6,332 bases of DNA from Candidatus Colimorpha enterica (GTDB taxonomy: Bacteria > Bacillota > Clostridia > Oscillospirales > CAG-272): NCBI GenBank assembly GCA_018065475.1, contig JAGHTD010000079.1, positions 1 through 6,332 on the forward strand, given 5' to 3'. The translations under genes were made by a program, and so were the position numbers. This document shows, one piece after another, positions 1 through 6,332 of this stretch. The notes under the pieces are model-generated. The model was given only the letters and a program-made list of their open reading frames with translations. It searched no databases and was not told where the DNA came from. Each line of letters begins with the position of its first letter. The stretch's first letter is position 1.

Positions 1-612
1 ATCCCGGTGCTGTCATATATCATCCTCGGCGGGAAATGCCGGAAATGCGGAGAGCATATCTCCTTCCGCTACACCCTCGTCGAGATAGGGAATATGATCC
101 TGTGGCTCGCCTCGGTGCTCATATTCCGAGAAAACCTCGTTTACGCCTTTATATGCTGTGCCGTCTCGTCGGTCGCACTCGTGATCTGCTGTATAGATTT
201 CGAGCATCTGCTCATCTTCGACAGATTTCAGATCATCCTCGGCTGTCTCGGACTGCTTGCGGTGCCTTTTGACAAGAGCGTCTCGCACTGGTCGCACCTG
301 ATAGGCGGTATCGCGGGCTTCGGCGTATTCTGGCTCATCGGTACGGTGGGTACCGCCGTGCTGAAAAAGGATGCCCTCGGCGGCGGCGACGTCAAGCTCG
401 CCGGCGTAATGGGGCTCTTCCTCGGCTGGCAGAAGCTTCTGCTTGCGCTGATGATCGCCTCGGTCCTCGGTTCCGTCATCCTTTTGGCTCTTTCCGCGGC
501 AAGGAAGGAGGAGGGAAAGGAATATCCCTTCGGCCCCTTCCTCACCCTCGGTCTCGTCGTTTCCATGCTTTTCGGAAACGGCATAATCAACGCATACATA
601 TCACTGTTTTAG
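1..612 (+). CDS. pilD: Prepilin peptidase / N-methyltransferase (PilD family, peptidase A24), 5'-truncated by the window edge
   Basis: This is the membrane aspartic protease that cleaves the leader of type IV prepilins at the cytoplasmic face and, in bifunctional members, methylates the new N-terminus. The frame is open from base 1 and gives 203 residues to a TAG stop. It begins with IPVLSY, which in the family lies just after the first CxxC pair, so roughly 40-60 N-terminal residues are missing. Visible here (numbered from the first codon) are the second zinc-type pair CRKC (C13, C16) in the methyltransferase loop, the SFRYTLVE segment, and the first catalytic aspartate D66 in CCIDFEHLL. The second catalytic aspartate is D130 in GGGDVKL, followed by LFLGW and the conserved YPFGPF (175-180). 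Several hydrophobic segments (about 30-64, 77-90, 100-120, 133-165, 180-200) fit a polytopic protein. The GTG at base 7 is an internal codon, not the start. pilC follows 13 nt later. Family assignment is very secure; the exact prepilin substrates cannot be seen. Confidence 0.95.
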   Translation: MPVLSYIILGGKCRKCGEHISFRYTLVEIGNMILWLASVLIFRENLVYAFICCAVSSVALVICCIDFEHLLIFDRFQIILGCLGLLAVPFDKSVSHWSHLIGGIAGFGVFWLIGTVGTAVLKKDALGGGDVKLAGVMGLFLGWQKLLLALMIASVLGSVILLALSAARKEEGKEYPFGPFLTLGLVVSMLFGNGIINAYISLF

Positions 613-615
613 GAG
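611..615 (+). promoter_or_regulatory. Ribosome binding site of pilC, overlapping the pilD stop
   Basis: AGGAG lies 10 nt before the ATG at 626 and shares its first two bases with the TAG stop of the upstream peptidase gene. The overlap suggests translational coupling of the two genes and supports ATG 626 as the pilC start. Confidence 0.8.
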
Positions 616-625
616 ATAAAAAAAT

Positions 626-1837
626 ATGGATAAGTTCAAATATACTGCGGTCAACCTTGAAAAAAAGAAGTTCAACGGCACCTTTATGGCAGAGGACGAG
701 CGCGACCTCGCAAAACAGCTTTCAAAGCAGGGTCTGTTCCTCGTTTCCTGCTCCAAATATACCGGCAAAACGCCTTCCGCCTTCTTTACTACGGGTACAG
801 GTCAGGTTTCCACGCGTGAGATCTGCACCTTCTGCCGTCAGTTCTCGATAATGATCAAGTCTGGTATCTCGGTCGTCGAGTCCCTTGAGGTCATCAAGGA
901 ACAGGCGTTCTCGTCCTACTTCAAGTCGATCCTCAGGATCGTTTACGACGACGTCAAGACCGGCATTATGCTTTCCGATGCGATCAACAAGCACGCCTCC
1001 GTCTTCCCGACCTTCTTCCGCAACATGATCTACGTCGGTGAGGTCTCCGGCAACCTTTCAAAGGTCTTCGAGTCGCTTGCCGATTACTACGAGCGTGACG
1101 ACGAGATCAAGGCAAAGACGAAGAGCGCTTTCTCTTATCCTATCGTGCTCGCGATACTCACTATCGCGATCGTCGTCCTTATGCTCGTCTTCGTCATCCC
1201 GACCTTCCGTTCTTCGCTCTCATCCCTTGAGATCGTTCCGACCGGCTTCACAAAGGTCGTCTATGACATTTCCGACTTCCTGACGGCAAACTGGCTGATA
1301 ATGCTTGCGATAATCGTCGTCATCGGTACGGCGATCGTTATCTTCGGTCTTACCGTGACCGGAAGATACTTCTTCGACTGGCTCAAGCTCAAGACCCCCC
1401 TTATCAAGAATACCACTCTCGACCTTATCACCGCAAGATTCTCCCGTGCGTTCTCGCTGATGTTATCGAGCGGAGTTGACATAGTCGAGGCGCTTGATAC
1501 GATCGTCCTCATCATCGGCAACAAGTACTTTGAAAAGAGACTGAGAGCCGCCGTCGAGGAGGTCAAACGCGGTGAATCCATGACAAACGCGTTCAATAAG
1601 TACGACCTCTTCCCGCCGCTTCTTATGCAGATGCTTGCGGTCGGTGAAAGGACGGCGACCGTCGCCGACGTTCTCGAACGTTCCTGCGGCTTCTTCGATA
1701 CCCAGTACGAAAGAACGCTTGAATCTGTCACGGGCAAGATCCAGCCCATTATGCTCCTTATCATGGGTGCGGTCATCGGCTCGCTCTTCCTTGCGATCTA
1801 CTCTCCGATGCTCGACATCATGACCAACCTCGTCTGA
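626..1837 (+). CDS. pilC: Type IV pilus inner-membrane platform protein (PilC/GspF family)
   Basis: This polytopic protein forms the platform in the cytoplasmic membrane on which the assembly ATPase acts during pilus polymerisation. It has 403 residues, the usual family length. The N-terminal cap (about 4-45) has the typical YTAVN...A..L..QGLFLV pattern. Two repeated T2SSF domains follow. The first (about 66-192) carries FCRQFSIMIKSGISVVESL and VGEVSGNLSKVF, and ends at the first membrane helix (about 171-193). The second (about 268-393) carries FSRAFSLMLSSGVDIVEAL and LAVGERTATVADVL, and ends in the last helix (about 371-393), which contains the conserved QP and YSPML. A further helix lies at about 223-243. 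In the second copy the usual GE-TG-L signature reads GERTATV, so the second glycine is lost; this is a modest divergence. Translation ends with in-frame tandem stops TGA TAA. The neighbours are prepilin peptidase (13 nt upstream) and PilB (64 nt downstream). A GspF or ComGB role cannot be excluded on sequence alone. Confidence 0.95.
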   Translation: MDKFKYTAVNLEKKKFNGTFMAEDERDLAKQLSKQGLFLVSCSKYTGKTPSAFFTTGTGQVSTREICTFCRQFSIMIKSGISVVESLEVIKEQAFSSYFKSILRIVYDDVKTGIMLSDAINKHASVFPTFFRNMIYVGEVSGNLSKVFESLADYYERDDEIKAKTKSAFSYPIVLAILTIAIVVLMLVFVIPTFRSSLSSLEIVPTGFTKVVYDISDFLTANWLIMLAIIVVIGTAIVIFGLTVTGRYFFDWLKLKTPLIKNTTLDLITARFSRAFSLMLSSGVDIVEALDTIVLIIGNKYFEKRLRAAVEEVKRGESMTNAFNKYDLFPPLLMQMLAVGERTATVADVLERSCGFFDTQYERTLESVTGKIQPIMLLIMGAVIGSLFLAIYSPMLDIMTNLV

Positions 1838-1901
1838 TAACAGCAGGGAAAACAAAAAAATCCGTCCGCGTGACGAAAAAGCCGAAAACGGTGTTTGAAT
1901 T
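1838..1901 (+). other. 64-nt spacer between pilC and pilB, A-rich, no clear terminator or promoter
   Basis: This is the longest non-coding stretch in the window. It begins with a second in-frame stop (TAA at 1838), has an A7 run at about 1854-1860, and contains only tiny inverted repeats: CGTC/GACG at 1863-1866 and 1872-1875, and CCG/CGG around 1882-1891. There is no U-tract after a stable stem and no convincing -35/-10 pair. It is most simply a readthrough spacer inside one operon. It could hold a processing or translational control site, but nothing visible proves that. Confidence 0.5.
1890..1893 (+). promoter_or_regulatory. Weak ribosome-binding match before pilB
   Basis: GGTG, 8 nt before ATG 1902, is the only match to the Shine-Dalgarno region (it fits the GGTG portion of AAGGAGGTGA). 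No AGGAG or AAAGGA is present. The start is nevertheless constrained, because an in-frame TGA at 1896-1898 leaves no ATG, GTG or TTG start upstream of 1902, and the next in-frame ATG (2019) would remove 39 residues. Confidence 0.4.
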
Positions 1902-3587
1902 ATGAATATAAGTTACGAACTTTTACAATACTATCAGTATAAAAAGGTCATAAAGAAAAAAGACGCAGAGGACATCCTTGCCGAAAGCGGTAAACTGAAC
2001 ACTTCCGTCAGGGACTATATGCACGTCAAGGAATATACCACGGAGGTCTCGGAGCTCGAGGCACTGTCGGAATATTACAATATGCCCTGCGTCGAAGTGG
2101 ATATGCTCGAGATCGAAAAGGAGCTCTTCAACAAGCTCTCCTTCGAGTATATGAAGAAGAACAAGGTCATTCCGGTCACGATCACAAAGACCGGGACGCT
2201 CCTCGTTGCGATAGGCAAGCCGCTTGACGTCAACGCGGTCTCCGCCCTCGCTATGATCCATCCGGGCCCAGTGGACTTCATCCTCGCTCCTCAGACGCAG
2301 ATCGACAGATATATAGATTCGATCTCCGCCGTAATGTCCACATCCCAGGCGCTTCACGACCTCAACTCCGAGAAGGACAAGCAGATCTTTGACGACAACG
2401 TCAACGTTGACGCTTACCAGGGAAGTGATGACGACGTCATCAACAACCCGTCCGTCCGTCTCGTTGACTCGGTCATCAAGGAAGCGATCCCCTACCGCGC
2501 GAGTGATATTCACGTCGAGCCCTTCGAGAAGAAGGTCAGGGTCAGATACCGTATCGACGGTGACCTCCAGGAAAGAGCAAGCTTCCCGATCGACTCCTAT
2601 CCCGCTATCTGCGCCCGTCTGAAGATCATGTCGGGCATGGATATAGCGGAGCACCGTATCCCTCAGGACGGCCGTATCAATATGATGATCGGCGGCAAGG
2701 AATACGACTTCCGTGTATCCTCGCTTCCTACGATCTTCGGCGAGAAATTCGTTATCCGAATCCTCGATAAGACCTCCTTCCACTTTGACCGTACCGACCT
2801 CGGCTTCACCGACTCGGAAAACGACGTCATTGATAAGATGCTCGCAAGACCTCACGGCATCATCCTGCTGACAGGTCCTACGGGATGCGGCAAATCGACT
2901 ACGCTTTACTCCTTCTTAAAGGAGATCAGTAACCCGACGGTCAACATCATCACCGTCGAGGACCCTGTCGAGTACACGATGGTCGGTATCAACCAGACAC
3001 AGGTCAACACCAAGGCGAACATGACCTTTGCCGCCGCCCTCCGTTCCATCCTCCGTCAGGACCCTGATGTAATAATGATCGGAGAGATCCGAGACGAGGA
3101 GACCGCGGAGATCGCAGTCCGTGCGGCTATCACGGGACACCTTGTCTTCAGTACCCTCCATACCAACGACGCTCCGGGCGCTATCCTCCGTCTTGAGGAT
3201 ATGGGCGTGCCGAGCTACCTCGTAAACGACGCGCTCGCCGGCGTTATCGCACAGCGTCTCGTAAAGCGTCTCTGCCCCGCCTGCAAGAAGCGCGGTAAGA
3301 CCAACGCGCAGGAAATGCAGGTCCTCGGGATCACCGAGCCGATAACCATCGCAAGACCTCAGGGCTGTCAGTTCTGCAACAACACCGGCTACAAGGGCCG
3401 TGCCGCAGTCCACGAGATCATGTATATGAATGACAGTATAAAGAACGGATCGGGCGAAAGAACCCTTGAAGCTCTCCGTCAGAAGGCATCCGAAAACGGT
3501 ATGATCTCACTTTGGGAATCCTGCCGCAGTCTCGTCCTCAAGGGCGTCACAAGTATCCAGGAACTTGAAAGTCTGTCTGTCGAATAA
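1902..3587 (+). CDS. pilB: Type IV pilus assembly ATPase (PilB/GspE family)
   Basis: This is the hexameric cytoplasmic ATPase that drives pilin insertion into the growing fibre through PilC. It has 561 residues, normal for PilB. Residues about 1-150 form a divergent N-terminal T2SSE_N/MshEN-type region, ending in the typical KNKVIPVTI...LLVAIGKPLD stretch. An Asp/Asn-rich linker (about 155-182) follows. The second N-domain contains SDIHVEP (201-207) and RYRIDGDLQE. The ATPase core has Walker A GPTGCGKST (325-333, catalytic K331, with Cys in place of the more common Ser), the Asp box TVEDPVEY (351-358), Walker B RQDPDVIMIGEIRDEET (385-401, with E395) and the His box TGHLVFSTLHTNDA (411-424). 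A zinc tetracysteine CPAC (458-461) and CQFC (489-492) is characteristic of PilB/GspE and absent from PilT, which argues for an assembly rather than retraction ATPase. The C-terminus has the family pattern A..GM.SLWES...V..GVTS..E. All catalytic elements appear intact. GspE or ComGA-like naming is the only real alternative. Confidence 0.97.
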   Translation: MNISYELLQYYQYKKVIKKKDAEDILAESGKLNTSVRDYMHVKEYTTEVSELEALSEYYNMPCVEVDMLEIEKELFNKLSFEYMKKNKVIPVTITKTGTLLVAIGKPLDVNAVSALAMIHPGPVDFILAPQTQIDRYIDSISAVMSTSQALHDLNSEKDKQIFDDNVNVDAYQGSDDDVINNPSVRLVDSVIKEAIPYRASDIHVEPFEKKVRVRYRIDGDLQERASFPIDSYPAICARLKIMSGMDIAEHRIPQDGRINMMIGGKEYDFRVSSLPTIFGEKFVIRILDKTSFHFDRTDLGFTDSENDVIDKMLARPHGIILLTGPTGCGKSTTLYSFLKEISNPTVNIITVEDPVEYTMVGINQTQVNTKANMTFAAALRSILRQDPDVIMIGEIRDEETAEIAVRAAITGHLVFSTLHTNDAPGAILRLEDMGVPSYLVNDALAGVIAQRLVKRLCPACKKRGKTNAQEMQVLGITEPITIARPQGCQFCNNTGYKGRAAVHEIMYMNDSIKNGSGERTLEALRQKASENGMISLWESCRSLVLKGVTSIQELESLSVE

Positions 3588-3601
3588 AACCAATTCACTT
3601 G

Positions 3602-3607
3602 AAAGGA
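3602..3607 (+). promoter_or_regulatory. Ribosome binding site of the uncharacterised large gene
   Basis: AAAGGA lies 7 nt before ATG 3615, inside the 27-nt gap after the pilB stop. Its quality and spacing fix the start of the downstream open frame and suggest it is translated from the same message as pilB. Confidence 0.75.
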
Positions 3608-3614
3608 ACCAAAT

Positions 3615-6332
3615 ATGGCATTACAGCATCTATATTCCAACGTGCCGACAAAGATGAGCATGTTCAATAAAATGGACGGCTACGATACGTTTGCCTGCTC
3701 TGACGGTGTCACCTATGAGACTATCGAGAAGGATCTTGCGGTAGTTCTTAACTATAAAATGTCGAAGACAGAGCTTGATCATATCAGAGAGGGCTCTCTG
3801 TCTCCGCTGTATTGCCAGTTCGTTTCAAAATCGGGCAGTTTTGTGCAGAGCTGTATCAGCTTTCAGCCCAAGGATTATACGGGCGAGAAGAGCTCCTATT
3901 TCGTCCACTCGCTGATCTACGGCGAGGACGAGGCGAAAAAGGTCGCGTCGGTCAGAGACGTTCCGATCTTCAACCGCGAGCTGATGAAGACCGATCTTGA
4001 CAGCTTCAACCTCAACTCCCCCGAGAGCAGACCCGACAACTGCTATCCCGAGCTTGCCTTTGAGTCAAAAAAGAAGATCGATATTTCTTCCGTCCTCGAC
4101 GCTTACGACCGCGGAATGATCAAGAGGACTATCTACGCTCTCCTTAACGCCGCCTGCGGAAAGGGAAAGGATCTCTACATCCTTCTCTCCGATCCCGAAA
4201 GACTCAATTCCCCCATCTCGCTGAAAAAGGTGTCCGAGACAGGCCTTGAGTTCATCAACGCCATTATTCAGATCGTACCGTTCAGCATGAGACCTTCTCT
4301 CTCATTCGCCACCTACCTCGGCGAGCCGACGAGATACCCCTTCAAGGTCAAGTTCATCACCCCCGCAAACCTCGAAATACCCACGGCGAAGGGCATTACG
4401 CTCAATTTCGTCACCAAGGCGGCAGTCGGACTTCCCGACGAGACCGTCGCCGCAAACGGCCAGACCGTCGAGTTCTTCTACAGTCTGATCTCAAACGACG
4501 AGCTGAGAGAGAGCTTCCTCACCTTCATTGCAAAGGCGGTCGAAAAGACGCCTGAGCTTGCGGGAATGAACTTCAAGACCCTCAGCGACCTCGTCACGCT
4601 CTTTATGGAGTGCAGCGGTCAGTACGGCGAGTATCAGATACTCCCCAACGACGACGTCCTCTACGATTACGTCTGCACCTACGAGAAAAACCGCGAATCC
4701 CTTGACGAAAAATACCGCGCGTCGGCGCTCCGCTGTCTGTCGCGTTATTCCGTCAAGCATTACGCTATCCCGAAGAACGTATTTGCCAAGATCGGCAGAA
4801 TATATCCCAAGGAAAGCAGAGTATCAAAACGCACGGTAATGAATACCGTCCTCGACCTTATCCACACCGACCTCATGAGGGACAAGCTCTTCTCGTTCAT
4901 CAAGGCAAACTACGATGATGAAGAAGACGAGATCAAGGCGAGAATAAACGAGCATCTCACGTCTGTATATTACGGCGGATTCCTTCAGCCGCAGCTCCTT
5001 GAGTTCTTCACGGAGCATTTTGCGACCGAGCCCGTCGCCACACAGGACCTTATCGTTGAGAAAATGGTGCTGACGGTGCGCAATCCGTCGGTAAGAGACG
5101 GTGTGCTCGCGTTCTTTGAGAGCAACCGCGACAACCTCACCGCAGAGCAGAAGAAAAAATACTACGATATGATGTTCGATCAGCTCAGCGACTGCGACGA
5201 GATCACCGAGTTCTTCATCGACAAGCTCAACGTCTGCCTTGCCGACGAAACGCCCGAGACGGTCGCCGCAATGTCCGAAAGGGTTTGCGCCTGCGTCGAA
5301 AAGGACTGTGCGCGCAAGAACCCGATGCTCCTAGGCTTTATTATGAAGCACGGCGGTGCCTGCGCCGACGCGGTCACGTCAAAGATGATGAACAGCTGGA
5401 GCGGAAGAAAGATCTTCGACCGCTTCGTCAGCGATATAAACGCCCTCCCGTTTGAATCGAGGGTGGAGGCAGTCTTCAACTGCGTCGCTCTTTACGGGGG
5501 CGAAGACAGAGAAGTGCTCGACCGCCTCGCGCCGGAGCTTCCCGCCGATGGCGCCAAGGTCTCGCTCTACGCGCTGATCGGCTCCGACAGGAAGATGAGC
5601 GAATACGCTTCGGGGCTCGGAAAGAGCGTCAAGGCAGATTTTATCGCCTCATATCTCAAAAAGACGGTAAGACCTCAGATAATCGCCTCACTTCCGCAGG
5701 CGTTTGATATGAAGGTGCGCCAGGACGGCGTCGAATACGTCGGCGAATACGCTGCCGGAAACGACTACGTCACCTCCTGCGAGGAATATTCACCAATTAA
5801 AGCGTGGACGGATGCCGTCGAAGCGATGAAGTCAAACGACAGGGCAAGGTTTGTCTCCTGCTGTGCGGATCTCGCAAGATACAGGGCGTTCCTCGCTTTC
5901 AAGCTGAAAGCAATGACTGCCGAAGGCGGTCTTGACAAGACGATGTACGCCCTCATAACGGTGCTGTACCTCTATTTCGAGAAGAACAAGTTCCGTATCG
6001 CAGACGCGTCGAGGAACGTCGGCAAGAAGTACGCCGTCGATAATCCGACTTACGAAAGCGATTTCGAGCTCGTTGACGTTATGCTAAAGGCCGTTGATAC
6101 GATCGTGATCTCCGATAAGTTCAAGACAGCCGATACCATTCCCGAAGAGAACGGAGAGCTTTACAGGATCGTCGATGAGTACATCGGAAAGTATCAGAAG
6201 AAGAGCAAGGCGGCTGTGAAGAGCGCTATGGAATCCGGCTCATATTCCGAAAAGATCATGGCGTGCGTCAGAGCGGCATACGAGAACACCGTCGGAGACG
6301 GTTTCTTCGAAAGACTGTTCGGCAAAAAGAAA
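3615..6332 (+). CDS. Large uncharacterised protein, possibly GAP1-like (GTPase-associated protein 1), 3' end outside the window
   Basis: One uninterrupted frame of 906 codons runs from ATG 3615 to the last base of the window, with no stop seen. I do not recognise a characterised enzyme. No signal peptide, convincing membrane helix, Walker motif or metal-binding cluster is visible, so it is probably a soluble cytoplasmic protein, largely helical, with scattered cysteines (about 20) and an acidic run DDEEDE at 433-438. The N-terminus (MALQHLYSNVP, then GYDTFACSDGVTYETIEKDL) followed by YFVHSLIY (95-102) and MRPSLSFATYLGEP (225-238) resembles, from memory, the GAP1-N2 and GAP1-M regions of proteins encoded beside GTPases in predicted conflict or regulatory systems. 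That is a pattern match, not a demonstrated homology. The remaining ~660 residues show no motif I can name. The last residues, FFERLFGKKK, look like a natural basic C-terminus, so the stop may lie just past the edge. It starts 27 nt after pilB on the same strand with a good ribosome-binding site, suggesting co-transcription. Existence of the gene is very secure; the domain idea is tentative. Confidence 0.93.
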   Translation, partial: MALQHLYSNVPTKMSMFNKMDGYDTFACSDGVTYETIEKDLAVVLNYKMSKTELDHIREGSLSPLYCQFVSKSGSFVQSCISFQPKDYTGEKSSYFVHSLIYGEDEAKKVASVRDVPIFNRELMKTDLDSFNLNSPESRPDNCYPELAFESKKKIDISSVLDAYDRGMIKRTIYALLNAACGKGKDLYILLSDPERLNSPISLKKVSETGLEFINAIIQIVPFSMRPSLSFATYLGEPTRYPFKVKFITPANLEIPTAKGITLNFVTKAAVGLPDETVAANGQTVEFFYSLISNDELRESFLTFIAKAVEKTPELAGMNFKTLSDLVTLFMECSGQYGEYQILPNDDVLYDYVCTYEKNRESLDEKYRASALRCLSRYSVKHYAIPKNVFAKIGRIYPKESRVSKRTVMNTVLDLIHTDLMRDKLFSFIKANYDDEEDEIKARINEHLTSVYYGGFLQPQLLEFFTEHFATEPVATQDLIVEKMVLTVRNPSVRDGVLAFFESNRDNLTAEQKKKYYDMMFDQLSDCDEITEFFIDKLNVCLADETPETVAAMSERVCACVEKDCARKNPMLLGFIMKHGGACADAVTSKMMNSWSGRKIFDRFVSDINALPFESRVEAVFNCVALYGGEDREVLDRLAPELPADGAKVSLYALIGSDRKMSEYASGLGKSVKADFIASYLKKTVRPQIIASLPQAFDMKVRQDGVEYVGEYAAGNDYVTSCEEYSPIKAWTDAVEAMKSNDRARFVSCCADLARYRAFLAFKLKAMTAEGGLDKTMYALITVLYLYFEKNKFRIADASRNVGKKYAVDNPTYESDFELVDVMLKAVDTIVISDKFKTADTIPEENGELYRIVDEYIGKYQKKSKAAVKSAMESGSYSEKIMACVRAAYENTVGDGFFERLFGKKK

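Noticed and set aside
7..9. GTG as the start of the prepilin peptidase
   Set aside because: The frame stays open to base 1, and the residues IPV before and around it are part of the conserved family segment after the first CxxC. The true start lies upstream of the window.
1261..1776. 171-codon minus-strand open frame inside pilC
   Set aside because: It is the antisense of the second T2SSF domain of pilC. Its composition is biased to Ser/Thr/Arg/Ile and no recognisable domain is visible.
1861..1880. Possible intrinsic terminator between pilC and pilB
   Set aside because: The only stem is 4 bp (CGTC/GACG with a 5-nt loop) followed by A residues rather than T, so it is too weak and lacks the U-tract on the + strand.
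1928..1940. Small hairpin ATACT-ATC-AGTAT just inside pilB
   Set aside because: A 5-bp AT-rich stem with a 3-nt loop is unlikely to be stable and is within expectation for coding sequence.
1923..2855. 310-codon open frame on the minus strand inside pilB
   Set aside because: It lies opposite a clearly real pilB with intact motifs. Its D/V/R-rich product is what reverse-reading GAC/GTC-rich codons yields, and no family features are visible.
2916..3413. 165-codon minus-strand open frame opposite the pilB ATPase core
   Set aside because: It is antisense to the Walker B, His box and zinc motifs of pilB and has no independent support.
3812..4000. 62-codon plus-strand open frame in another frame of the large gene
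   Set aside because: It is fully contained within the 906-codon frame, is shorter than any convincing gene and shows no recognisable domain.

Overview
The window holds four tightly spaced genes, all on the + strand. They look like one transcription unit: a prepilin peptidase (5' end outside the window), a PilC/GspF inner-membrane platform protein, a PilB/GspE assembly ATPase, and a 906-codon open frame of unknown function that runs off the right edge. The first three form the core of a type IV pilus, or closely related type II secretion/competence-type, assembly machine. No RNA gene, insertion sequence, CRISPR array or convincing terminator is visible.

The organism is probably a Gram-positive anaerobe of the Clostridia (Oscillospiraceae/Ruminococcaceae type). 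This is inferred from a compact pil cluster with no outer-membrane secretin gene in view, good AGGAG/AAAGGA ribosome-binding sites, and strong use of C-ending codons (GTC, CTC, ATC, GAC) alongside AGA. No marker in the window fixes the taxon, so this is only an inference.

Layout: 1-612 is the prepilin peptidase, with both catalytic aspartates present. After 13 nt, 626-1837 is pilC. A 64-nt spacer follows, then pilB at 1902-3587 with a complete set of nucleotide-binding motifs and a zinc tetracysteine. After 27 nt, 3615-6332 is the large uncharacterised gene. PilD would process prepilins, PilC would anchor the assembly site in the membrane, and PilB would power polymerisation from the cytoplasm. 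No pilin, PilT retraction ATPase or PilM/N/O gene is in the window.

The most interesting item is the fourth gene. It is predicted to be a large soluble protein. Its first ~240 residues resemble, from memory only, the N-terminal and middle regions of GTPase-associated protein 1 (GAP1) proteins, which are known from predicted GTPase-centred conflict or regulatory systems. If that holds, the window marks a junction between a pilus operon and a GTPase-associated system.
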